Of a DNA stretch of 64,000 nucleotides, positions 21,940-32,558 are shown piece by piece. The stretch is from contig CATIUR010000004.1 of NCBI GenBank assembly GCA_949592205.1, positions 98,882,837-98,946,836 of the forward strand, read 5' to 3'. The notes below the pieces were generated by a model. It searched no databases. It was not told the origin of the DNA and saw nothing but the letters and a program-made list of their open reading frames with translations. Source of the DNA: Helichrysum umbraculigerum (taxonomy: Eukaryota; Streptophyta; Magnoliopsida; Asterales; Asteraceae). The number at the start of each line of letters is the position of its first letter. Position 1 is the first letter of the stretch. The position numbers were made by a program, and so were the translations under genes.

Positions 21940-22828
21940 TTATATGATTATAACATAAGTTGATTATAATGAATGAGTTACTGACTTGTTATTTGATTTA
22001 ATTCTCAGATATGGAGAAGACTCAATAACATTAGACTTTTGAGTGGAGATTTGAAATCTTCAAGGGTGAGTGGATCTTGGACTTTCAGTCTAAGTTAGTT
22101 GTAACAACATGGTTACAACGGGTAAACTTGGTTTATTGCAATGATTGCTTTAATATTATATTGCCATGATGGCTAACCCTTGATTGATTATTGGTGTCCT
22201 ATATGCTATGATAGTTGTGGACTATTTGATTTGGTGGAGGTCAACTAATGTGTTGGGTTTGGGTACTATTACTTGGACATCGCAAGTGCCTTGTACATGT
22301 GTTGGACACAGAAATTGCGTTGTATGTAGTAATAGTACCAAACTATCGGTTTAACCGCTGATTGGCCTTCAGTTGGTTTTAAGTGTTACTTGGGGAACCA
22401 CCGCGGCATGAGGGTACCTCAAGGACCACCGATCCTTCTATGTTGCTTGTGCATTACTTGGTTGTAGGCATTTGTTAAGCTGAGTTAGAATGTTAGCCTT
22501 GGATCTATTCACTTAGCTTCGTGCTAATCCCCCTCCTTACTTCTTGCAGATTATCTTTTGTTGTGGGTGGGCAAGAAGTTGGATATGAAGAATGTTTGAT
22601 TGCTTACTCTGAAATCTATAAACTTGTTATCGGTTTAAACTTATGTTTTGAATTTAAATAACACCTAACTTAGTGTTTATGGTTATCATGATTATTTAGC
22701 TCAAATTATCATGTATGTATGGATTGTTCTTTTGAAAATATGAATTATGCAATCCATAATGTATGGTTTTAAATACTCGCTTCCGACAGGTAAAAAAAAA
22801 TGTTCTTGAAATCTGGTGGTGTTATATT

Positions 22829-23077
22829 ATTCGCGTCATCATAATGTTTCCGGTGTGCCTCAATCTCCTCTTGGGTTGATTCTTCATCAATTATGGGAAT
22901 CTGCTCATCGAGAACATACTCCTTGTTCTCGTACCTCAAGGTAAACCTTAGGTTTCGCATCCAGTCCATATAGTTTGGACCGGTTAGTCTTTCCCTCCCA
23001 AGAACTGAGAGTAGTGAGAAGTTCGAGTTATGTGCGGGATTGGGGATGGGAGGATTTGCACCATTTATATTAGCCAT
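22829..23077 (-). pseudogene. Copia gag N terminus (continues at 10,602)
   Basis: The first 83 codons begin MANINGANPP and include LTGPNYMDWMRNLR, the usual copia gag (UBN2-type) start, ending at DDAN. The ORF runs on by chance into the solo LTR. The codon phase at the break equals that at 10,602, so this and the 7,212-10,602 segment are one gene split by 12.2 kb. Confidence 0.85.
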
Positions 23078-23974
23078 CTATGAGATAAACAGTTTTAGTT
23101 AGTTTGAATATTCCTTAATTATTTACCCAATTTTCTAAATTAAGGCTAGGATCCATATTTTCAGTTTTATGAAAAGGGTCGCCGTAATCATATAACTAAA
23201 ATACCATTATCTATTTCATTTCTATGAAACTCCTAGATCTTTGAGATTCATTGATTTCTATCAATGGCATGTTAATCTCGGTTATGCACATCTACTATTC
23301 ATAACTGGTATGCCGAGGATCATGAACAAGATGGTGAATTAACCATGCAAACCCCGCGTGATCCCCGGATCGAGTACGCTTGAGAATCGCGAGTCTCAAT
23401 CACCTCTCATTATGTCCTCATATTAATGTGCCGGTAAACCACACACTCTCCATTAACAGTTCATACGAGAGATGTGCGGATTTCATGGGTTAGCATACTA
23501 TTCATCATTTCCTATAGCTAAAACGGGATTTTGTTTCACTATTTTAAGTCTACCTTTAATCTTGACATCATCCTATCAAAAGTCCTCGGTAACTCCATCG
23601 AACTCACAAAGAAGCGGAGAAGCAGGTCAGCGCGAAGCTTATTAAGAACATGTCTTCTTTAGGGAAGCAAAGCGACCCGCCTTATACCTCTCTTATAGTT
23701 TGTTCCTTATGGGTGAGCCGATTTATCGATTGACTGACGATGTATTTAGACTTTAATTCTACATATATATAAATCATATTATACATATAATATCTCTTTG
23801 AAGTTTAGGGTTCTATTTTAAACTTTTTAAAATTAGTGGTCTATTTTAAACAATTTAAAATTATCAATATCTAAACTGTAAATACATATTACCTATTTAG
23901 ATAATTCTCTTTCCAATTTATCTTTACCTACATACTATTGCAGATAATTGCGTGCTACTATTTGTTAAGCTATG
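23078..23974 (-). other. Copia untranslated leader
   Basis: AT-rich leader between PBS and gag with many short ORFs and no coding signal. It is typical of copia elements. Confidence 0.55.
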
Positions 23975-23986
23975 GCTCTGATACCA
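23975..23986 (-). other. Primer-binding site of the copia element (tRNA-iMet type)
   Basis: The minus strand reads TGGTATCAGAGC directly after the LTR terminus CCAACA and two bases. Confidence 0.88.
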
Positions 23987-23990
23987 CTGT

Positions 23991-24483
23991 TGGTTTTCTA
24001 TTCCCTAACTAGATTATTATACACGCAGCGGAATAAAAAAACTTTAAATAATCTAAGGCAATTAGGAAACTAAAACCCTAAGGGATCTTTAACTTTAACA
24101 ACATAGTACAATGAATAAATTGGACAAAGAGAATATAAGGAAACACTAACCTTAGAGAAAACCTATTTCTCGCGCACAGACCAACGAGCAGAGCTTCGTT
24201 ACTTGGAGGCAAGTACCCAAAGTAGAATACCTCTAATTCTGAGGTATTCTACTTTGGGTACTTGCCTCCAAGTAACGAAGCTCTGCTCGTTGGTCTGTGC
24301 GCGAGAAATATATTTTCTCTAAGGTTAGTGTTTCCTTATATTCTCTTTGTCCAATTTATTCATTGTACTATGTTGTTAAAGTTAAAGATCCCTTAGGGTT
24401 TTAGTTTCCTACTTGCCTTAGATTATTTAAAGTTTTGTTATTCCGCTGCGTGTATAATAATCTAGTTAGGGAATAGAAAACCA
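23991..24483. repeat. 243-bp near-perfect inverted repeat of copia LTR ends
   Basis: The arms are 23,991-24,233 and 24,241-24,483, each 243 bp, with a 7-base spacer (TAATTCT). By eye they differ at about four positions. Identity ends at the LTR terminus on both sides. The left arm is the end of the minus copia LTR next to its PBS. The right arm is joined directly to integrase coding sequence in plus orientation. A transcript crossing it would form a long hairpin. Confidence 0.92.
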
Positions 24484-26626
24484 AACAAAAGAACCGTACC
24501 TTGAAAGAAATAATGAATGCCATGTTAATAAGTTCTGGATTAGGGCAGAACATGTGGGGAGAAGCTATACTCTCGGCTAATTATCTTTTAAATAAGATAC
24601 CTCGGAAAAGGAAGGATGAAACCCCTTATGAATTATGGACGGGAAGGAAACATTCCTACAAATACTTAAAAGTGTGGGGGTGTTTAGCCAAGGTGGTTGT
24701 TCCACCACCTAAAACGGTAAAGATAGGACCGAAGATTGTGGATTGCATATTCATTGGATATGCTCACCATAGTAGTGAGATTTCTTGTGCATGAATCTAA
24801 GATTCCCGATATACACAAGAATACAATTATGGAATCAAGGAATGCTTCGTTCTTTGAAAACATGTTTCGTTGTCTAACTTCATATGAACAACCTAATGTG
24901 GTTAATCATGATGAATAACCTAATGTGGTTGATCATGATGAACAACCTAACGAGGTTAATCATGATGAAAGACTAGATAGTCAAGTTAGATAAGAACAAT
25001 CCGAGGAAGAGGATGTTGAACCAAGAAGAAGTAAAAGGGCAAGGGTTGAGAAATCATTTGGTCCTGATTTTGTTTATTTCATGGTAGAAAGTGAACCTAA
25101 AACCTATTGAGAAGCAGTTACTTTTTCTGAAGGACCCCAATGGAAAGAAGCCATCAAAAGTGAAATAGATCCTATTTTACAAAACCATACATGGGAGCTA
25201 GTGGGTCTTCCTCCGGGATGCAAACTACTAGGTTACCGATGGATCTTTAAAAAAAAGATGAATACGGATGGCTCGATTGATAAATACAAAGCAAGATTGG
25301 TGATCAAGGGTTATAGGCAACGAGAAGGTCTAGATTATTTTGATACCTACTCACCAGTGACCCGAATAACTTCCATAAGAATGGTACTTGCTATAGCCGC
25401 CATTAGGAACTTGGAAGTCCACCAAATGGATGTGAAAACTGGTTTTCTAAACGGAGATTTAGAAGAGGAGATTTACATGGAACAACCTGAGGGTTTTGTC
25501 ACCAAAGGACAAGAGAAAGTTTAAAAGCTTGTTAAATCATTGTATGGATTAAAGCAAGCTCCAAAGCAATAGCATCAAAAGTTTGATCATGTCATGATAG
25601 ATAATGGTTTTAAAATCAATGAATGTGATAAGTGTGTCTACGTGAAAGACACAACTAATGGATATGTCATCTTATGTCTCTATGTGGATGATATGCTAAT
25701 CATAGGTAGTGATGATAAGATCAACAAATGATATGTTGAAAGCAAAGTTTGACATGGAAAGATATGGATTTGGCGGATGTGATTCTTGGAATCAAGATCA
25801 CAAGGACCAAAGATGGTCTTATGTTACACCAAACTCACTATGTGGATAAGATTCTTGAGAAGTTCAATTCGGGTGATTCTAGTGTAGCTAGAACTCCAAT
25901 TGATATTAGTCAGAACCTCTCTAAGAATAGAGGTCAATGTGTTTCCCAAGTCAAATACTCAAGAATCATTGGTAGTCTCATATATTTGATGAGTTGTACA
26001 AGGCCTGACATAGCATATGCAGTGAGCAGGCTGAGTAGATATACTAGTAATCCAAGTACTGAACATTGGAAAAGTATAACGAGATTACTAAGATATTTAA
26101 GATACACTCGTGAATATGGACTACATTACAAAAGATATCCAGCTGTAATCGAAAGATACACCGATGCAAATTGGATCTCTAACATAAAAGATTCAAGAGC
26201 AACTAGTGGTTATGTTTTCACACTAGGAGGTGTAGCTATATCTTGGAAATCGTCCAAAAAAACGGTATAGTTAGATCCACGATGGAATCTGAGTTTATCG
26301 CTTTGGATAAATGTGGGGAAGAGGCAGAGTGGTTACGTCAATTTACCGAGGATATACCTAAGTGGCCTAAGCCGGTAACGGCCATTAGTATACATTGCGA
26401 TAGCCAATCGGCAATTGGTAGAGCTCATAGCATAATGTATAATGGTAAGTCTCGGCATATTCGACGTAGACATAACACTATACGACAACTACTCTCAATT
26501 GGAATTATCACAATTGACTATGTGAAGTCAACTGATAATATTGCGGATCCGCTAACTAAAGGCTTAAGCAGAGAGGTAGTTTACAGGTCGTCGAGAGAAA
26601 TAGGACTAAAGCCCTTGAACGAATAA
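24484..26626 (+). pseudogene. Decayed copia pol fragment (integrase C terminus to RNase H)
   Basis: It opens at the integrase motif NRTLKEIMNAM, without gag, protease or the integrase N terminus. It continues with integrase C-terminal LKVWGC, RT (YRWIFKKKMNTDG, LYVDDMLIIG) and RNase H (YTDANW, SGYVFTLGG, MESEFIAL, HIRRRHN, DPLTKGL). Frames are broken at several points, with stops near 24,917, 25,110, 25,522 and 25,570 and shifts near 24,780, 25,735 and 26,250. It is clearly dead. It differs from the minus-strand copia in sequence, but the LTR arm joined to it comes from the same LTR type. Confidence 0.85.
24883..24970 (+). repeat. Three-copy 30-bp tandem repeat
   Basis: AACAACCTAATGTGGTTAAT-like units with CATGATGA ends repeat three times in the linker between integrase and RT of the copia fragment. 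This is a usual place for length variation. Confidence 0.7.
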
Positions 26627-27182
26627 GTTTGTACAAAGGAAAACCTTACCTAGTTGACTGGAGATCCCAAGATCTAGGTTCAAAAGGACAACCTAATTGT
26701 ATGAACGAAGGGAGGTCATTGTGGGGGAAGTTATTTAATTAACTAAACCATTTAAAAGGGAGTTTATTAAACTTCCTAGTCCATTCTTATATCAACAGTG
26801 ACAGTTAGGTTAAGCTTATTGCTTTTAATGATTCAAGGAATCACCTATGCGAGAGAGAAGTGGGGTCGCTTCGAAGGAAAATGTGAGGGGGCACATTTCT
26901 TAAGAGCTCTTGCAGAATCAGGCTAGTGTTCAGGACCATAAAGGACACGACTATGAGGAGTTGACATTGTTAGGAAGAGTCATGTGTGAACATGTATTGT
27001 CGTCTACACAAACAGCCGATCAGTTCAAAGACATCACCGTCTACTGACAGCTAGGAGACTAAGTAGATTTCACAAGGGAAGGTTCAAAGGGTAACACCTA
27101 CCTATCCTATGTAAGACTTAACTGTTGAGATTTCAGTATGAGTATGTGTGTTATTCTATCGATCTCCATTCATGTGGAGGAT

Positions 27183-27650
27183 TGTTGAAAAATTGGGTAA
27201 AAAACATGTATTTTTCCCAAACTTTGGACCACATTATCTATATGTAAATATGGTAACTATATATAATATTTTATATGTTTGCGTAGCTCTGCGTAAAACG
27301 ACGGATAACATATATCAATTAATGTAAAAAAAAACTTCTTTGATGAATCGATTCACACAATATCTCATTTTCCAATACCCAATTTTAAGGTATCTATTAT
27401 ATACCCGAGAAATAGTTTAGTATTGATTAGTTTTATGTATTTAACTTATATTATTCATGTGTTAAATTGAATGTTGATCTTATAGATTTAGATACCTATT
27501 TATTTATGGAATGTGTAATAAATATTTGAGGGCCATGAGAGTAATTTTCCATCTTACTATGTTAATGTATAGATTGAGGGGCATCTTGGGGATTTTTCAG
27601 ATCCTCTTTACTAAGTTTAAGTCAAAAATGTGTAAATGCTTAATAAGGGG
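27183..27650 (+). repeat. Probable 3' LTR start of the plus copia fragment (truncated)
   Basis: GTGGAGGAT, a polypurine-like tract, is followed by TGTTGAAAAATTGGG at 27,183, a normal copia LTR start. The LTR end seen at 23,991-24,233 is not found downstream, so this LTR is incomplete and its right edge is uncertain. Confidence 0.5.
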
Positions 27651-28427
27651 TTAAGATACTATTTCATTTCATTAAATAAAATTAAATTTAGTAACTTATA
27701 TGATTTAAAAATTAGATTCACCTTCCGATCCGGCTGCTAAAAAAATTCCTTCTCCTTATAGCGTTATTAATTAGATTAATTAATCTTACTTTTTGTGACA
27801 AAAAGTTGAGATAGCCGGCGACCTACACTGATTTACAATCGGTTACTTATTTATAATGTGAAGCATACCTAACTCACTTAGTAGTTGTGCCTGTGAAGCG
27901 CCAGAACTTAAATCTCTAACCTTTTGTTTTTTATGACAAAATATTCTCACTCATAACAAACCGAGTTACGTCTCATTTACAATTTATTAATTAATCTTAC
28001 TTTTGGGTATATCTTCTTTCAAAAATGCAAAAACACAGGCGGTTCTGGTCCCCTAACAACTCTAAAACAAAAAAGAATATTACTATTAATTAATTAGTCA
28101 ATCAGCTAAAGTTAAAATACATCTATGCAAATTATGCATGGTGCCTTTTGTTTTTGCTTTTGCTTTTTACAGAGATATCCAACATGGCAACATGTCTAAG
28201 TATTTGTACTCTGTTTTATATCTAGAAAGCAACAATATTTTATCTTAATTCACGCAACTATATATGATAATATCGTCAATGTAAATGATTTTAATTGCTC
28301 AAGTGTTCTTTAGCTAACATGTTAATATTGTCAAGTCTTTTGCAAATCAAGTCCATTACTCAAGTTCAATTTCAAACATCTATCATGTACCTTTCTAGTT
28401 TCCATTACTTCACTTTGAAGGCTTTTC
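27651..28427. other. AT-rich intergenic, nothing recognised
   Basis: No ORF with coding character, tRNA or clear transposon end was seen. Confidence 0.5.
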
Positions 28428-28439
28428 AAGAGCCCAAAG

Positions 28440-28654
28440 ACCAATGAGGCTTTGCCTCAGTGGTACCGCGCCGCAAATCCCCACGCCTCACCCGGGTTCA
28501 AGCCTCTGGGAGTACAAAAAATCCCATGCTCCGTGTGTGGGGTCACTGGGGCCAGGTGTTTAGTCGGACGGGTTGCCTCTTGCGGGTGGGGCTCTGTGGA
28601 TCTACGGATCCGGGGTTAAAGGTTCCCTCCAATAACTTTTTTTTTTTTTTTTTT
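28440..28654 (+). mobile_element. tRNA-derived SINE with poly(T) end
   Basis: A 215-bp element flanked by a perfect 12-bp duplication AAGAGCCCAAAG (28,428-28,439 and 28,655-28,666). The head resembles a tRNA: an A-box-like GTGGTACCGCG region and a B box GGTTCAAGCC at 28,495-28,504, spaced for RNA polymerase III. The body is GC-rich in an AT-rich setting. It ends in an uninterrupted T run of about 17. Confidence 0.88.
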
Positions 28655-28666
28655 AAGAGCCCAAAG

Positions 28667-30937
28667 GGTTTCGTTAACAAAACCCTATTTAATTTAAAAA
28701 TTGTGTATTTCTAATATTAAAAGATTAAGTTTGTAGTATATCTTCTATTTAATAATAAATACTAATATTTTTTATTTATTTATTTAAGCTTATAACTTGT
28801 CACTCCGTGAAACATACCCTTTAACATTTGTTAAATTTTATAATTTGTTTTAGCTTATAACTTTTCACTCTGTGAAACATACCTTTTCGTTTTGCCGGAA
28901 AAAATCGTTTCGGGTAAAAAACAGGGTTCCCCGGTCATAAGGGACCTGCCCTTTGTACGAGTGTAGACTCCGTATCTTATAACCTACAATAGCAACTGAT
29001 GATATGAATTCCTTCTGATCTCATGTAAATCTCAATGGTCTAAAATCGTTGATGACACAAATTGAAATCACCAATATAAATGGTCGATCTTGGTTTTTTT
29101 AGAGGCCATTTAAAACAATTTGGCCTAGCTAAGTGCCTATAGCGTACGACATCTATAAAATTTTTAATAGTATTACAAATTTACAATATACTGTATAACT
29201 TTAAGTAAATAGTGGAGGATATTGGTATGTGCTGTATGTACCAGTGCACAGAGCCATCAAATATTTGGAGCCTCCGTTTTGTAGCTGCACTTGTTATAAT
29301 TGGTATATATTCAATGCGGAAAAAAATGATTGTGTTATACTTATAAAATAAAAACAAGGTGGATCATGTATTGTATATATAATATTCTAACTGTGTAGCC
29401 CAAAATCATATAGGGCCCATTCCCTATACGAAAAAAATACACTCCTTATAAAAGTTTTAATTTGAGTTGTAGTCATCATGGAAAAAAACCTCTAAAGACT
29501 AGTACGTGGACAATATATGATATGGATGCAAATAAACCAATGTGGAGTTAAAGTTGCTTAACAAATTCTTGCATTGTGCCAATATGGAACCTACGTTATC
29601 TTAAACGAGTCGATTGATTTACTAATGTGATAATTTCATAAAGAGTATTATTGATTATTCCCATAACCGTAGCAGCTACGAAAAGAAGTTTTTCAATGCT
29701 TAAGTTTTTGAAGTGGTATTTGTAATCCACGATGTCGCAAGAGAGGTTTTTAGGATTCAAAACCCAATCTCGATGAAAAAAGTAGAAGCAACTAAAGAAG
29801 GGCGACAAAGCCAGTTGAGAGTAATCTACTAGAGAGCATTCATTAGATAGACTAATCAACAATCTTGTTTTGAATAATGCTCGGAGAATAACACTTTTAA
29901 TGAAGAATTAAATGTTTAGTTTTTTTTTTTTTAATTCTATGACAATGACTTCGTATTTTTGTATGTATATATTTGAAGTTTTCTTCTATTGGGGCCCTAT
30001 CTTTTGATATCGTACAGGACCTCTCAAATTGATTTGCCGGCCCTGGTAAATAGTATCAGAAAATGGCGTACTCTATCCATAATTCCATATCAATTATGCT
30101 TGAACACGCTTTAAGCATAAACTACAATAATGAATAATAACTTTTAATGATACAAATTTTAAATCAGATTCAAAATCTATAATAATTAGCATTCGTTTAT
30201 GGCTTTCTTATAATTACAGGTAGAAACATGAATGATTATAAAGTAAACATGTTGAGCTATTTCCATCTTCTGCATGCCCCTTTAAATGCTAAAAGGAAGC
30301 AGGTTACCAAACCACTTGTATTATTCAATAATCTTAATATTCTTCCATCACCTTTATCTACTGTGATCACCCTTTACAGTTTGCAACAAATTATTTTCAA
30401 ACTAAAATCCCACCCTCAGTCTTACCCGGTGGCGGATGTAGAAGGTGGCTACGGGCAGCTGTCCCTCAAAAAATCTCAAATTATATAAAAAAGATTCCTT
30501 ATAAGAGTATTTACGATATTTTAAAAGTTTTGTCCATTCAAAATGAACAAATAATAAAAAAGATTTTTTGCCCTCCAATCAGTAAATTCTAGCTCCATAC
30601 TTGATCTTACGTACAATATCTTCTTATATATATATATATATATATCTCATTCTGTGAATGACAAATATCCAAGAAACTTAACTGTGTGTTCTGTTAGAGT
30701 ATGTGTTTGTGTCTGATGTCACTTGTGCACGAGTATTAGGTAAGATTTTATTGACTAAAACATCCATAACATTAAATACTGATTTCAATTATTTAATTTT
30801 CATTTTTGTGTGTGTTATAAATCTATGTGACACTTGTATATATCTCTCTCTCAGCTATATATATATGTGATGTAATTTAGTTTCTTGAATGTGTAGAAAC
30901 AAGAGGGAGAGAATAAGTGAAATTTAAAGGCCAAGAA
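28667..30937. other. Intergenic region upstream of the peroxidase copy
   Basis: AT-rich. A duplicated block of about 60 bp (AGCTTATAACTT...GTGAAACATACC) occurs at 28,789-28,884. A TA microsatellite is near 30,627-30,646. No gene was recognised; the short ORF at 29,596-29,862 has no known motif. A TATA-like run near 30,850 may serve the peroxidase promoter. Confidence 0.5.
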
Positions 30938-32391
30938 ATGAAAGGCTTTAGCGCGGTTTTGGTTTCTCTAATGATTCTTGGATTGGGTCGGGGTGATCTG
31001 AAAATGGGATTTTATGGGAGTTCATGTCCGAAAGCCGAAAAGATTGTGCAAGCTTATGTAAAACAACATATCCCAAATGCTCCATCACTCGCAGCTGCTC
31101 TTATCAGATTGCAGTTTCATGATTGTTTTGTTAGGGTTCGTATCGTTTTTTGTTTATCATTAAGCTTGTATAAATACGTCTATAACAGGTTGGTCATCAA
31201 GTATGACCATTATACCCTTAACACGTCTGAAGTAACTATTTTTGCCGTACTAAGACTCTCGTTGTTTTGGTTAGGGTTGTGATGCATCAATCCTTTTGAA
31301 TTCTACTTCAAGTTCAGGGAATGAAACGGAGAAAACAGCGATTTACGTTGAAGAGTTTAGTTGAAGCAGAATGTCCTGGTGTTGTTTCTTGTGCTGATAT
31401 TGTTGCTCTTGCTTCTAGAGACTCCATTGTTGCCATTGTAAGAATTCAATTTTCAAATTTCGTTACAACGAGATCAACAAAATCAGAAGTTCTAACTTTT
31501 AAATGCCGGTTTTGTTGCTTTGGGTTTCATTACAGGGGGGTCCTTCTTGGAAAGTGCCAACAGGTCGAAGAGACGGGCTGATATCAAATGGACCAGAGAC
31601 GTTTACCCACATCACGGCTCCTTTCGACAACATCACTGTCCTCATACAAAAGTTTGCGAATAAAAATCTCGATTTAAAGGATCTCGTTGTGCTTTCTGGT
31701 ATGTTACCTTTTACACGATGTTAATGTTGATGCACAAGGTACACCTTAAAAACATGTGTGGTGTACACATAAAAACTATGGTATACAAATCATTTCGAGA
31801 TTGATAAAAGTACTTGATACATTTTGTTTTGGTAGTTAGACTATAATAAGTTTTATTTTAATTTTTCCTTGTTTTTTTTTTATAAAAATATAATATAAAA
31901 GAATAATTTGTATTCATAAGAATGGTCTTGTTTTATCTTTAAAACAACTATTATTTATTTATTTTGGCATTCCAGGTGCTCATACTATTGGATTGGCGCA
32001 TTGTTCATCGTTCTCAAACCGTCTATACAATTTCACGAGTAGGGGTGATCGAGACCCAACACTCGATAGCGAATACGCTGACAATCTCGTATCAACAAAA
32101 TGCAGGATACAAAGCGACACCACAACAATAGTTGAGATGGATCCTGGGAGCCGTAATACGTTTGATCTCAGTTACTACACGTTTTTGCTAAAACGTAGGG
32201 GCTTATTCGAGTCTGATTCGGCTTTAACAAGGAACCCGACCACGTTGTCATACATAAACCAGATCCTTCAAGGATCAGTCATGAACTTCTACAATGAGTT
32301 CGCGTTGTCAATGGAGAAAATGATTGAAATTGAGGTGAAAACTGGATCCTCTGGTGAAATTCGAAAGAATTGTGCTGTTGTAAACAGCTAG
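30938..32391 (+). pseudogene. Class III peroxidase, four exons, frameshifted in exon 2
   Basis: Secreted haem peroxidases oxidise phenolics with H2O2 in the cell wall and vacuole. Exons: 30,938-31,135; 31,275-31,437; 31,536-31,698; 31,976-32,391, with the classic three introns and GT-AG borders. The first in-frame ATG is 30,938 (upstream 30,917 is GTG). A signal peptide of about 20 residues comes first. Exon 1 keeps the distal-histidine motif RLQFHDCFVR, exon 2 has GCDASILL and later CPGVVSCADIVALASRD, exon 3 has VPTGRRDG, and exon 4 has the proximal-histidine motif GAHTIG and ends CAVVNS. Between EKTA and SLVEAECPG the segment normally containing RGF..ID is missing: about 35 bases are lost, shifting the frame to TGA at about 31,362. 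The splice sites and other residues are well kept, so loss seems recent. Confidence 0.85.
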
Positions 32392-32558
32392 AACTTGTTC
32401 ATTTCGGTCATTTTCTATAGAATCGTTGTATGTAATAAAAGAATCAAACAAAGATTAAAGTGTGAGTTTATATATCTTTCCATGGGGCATTTTTTTTTTA
32501 ATAGAAAAATAGAATCCAATGAATACATGATATCAAATCGACGGAAACTAGCCCACGA

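Larger units (their letters stand above)
10606..22826 (+). mobile_element. Gypsy-type solo LTR inserted in copia gag, itself interrupted
   Basis: It starts TGTAACATCCTCG and ends GGTGGTGTTATA, the last bases being a likely decay of TTACA. The target duplication is TTATT. Removing the nested element leaves about 2.1 kb (10,606-11,812 plus 21,945-22,826). No internal gypsy coding region of its own is present, so it is a solo LTR formed by LTR-LTR recombination. Plus orientation is inferred from TATAAATA near the start, a CT-rich leader and a GTAAGT donor-like site. Confidence 0.8.
22832..24233 (-). mobile_element. Ty1/copia element, right segment (LTR end, PBS, leader, gag start)
   Basis: On the minus strand the LTR ends ...CCAACA at 23,988. 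The PBS TGGTATCAGAGC follows at 23,975-23,986, then an untranslated leader of about 900 bases, then gag. The LTR is cut after about 245 bp by the inverted junction at 24,234. Confidence 0.8.

Noticed and set aside
29596..29862. 88-codon minus ORF
   Set aside because: No recognisable motif, no splice context and AT-rich chance ORFs are common here.
30917..30937. Longer peroxidase N terminus
   Set aside because: The codon at 30,917 is GTG. The first ATG is 30,938, which gives a proper signal peptide.
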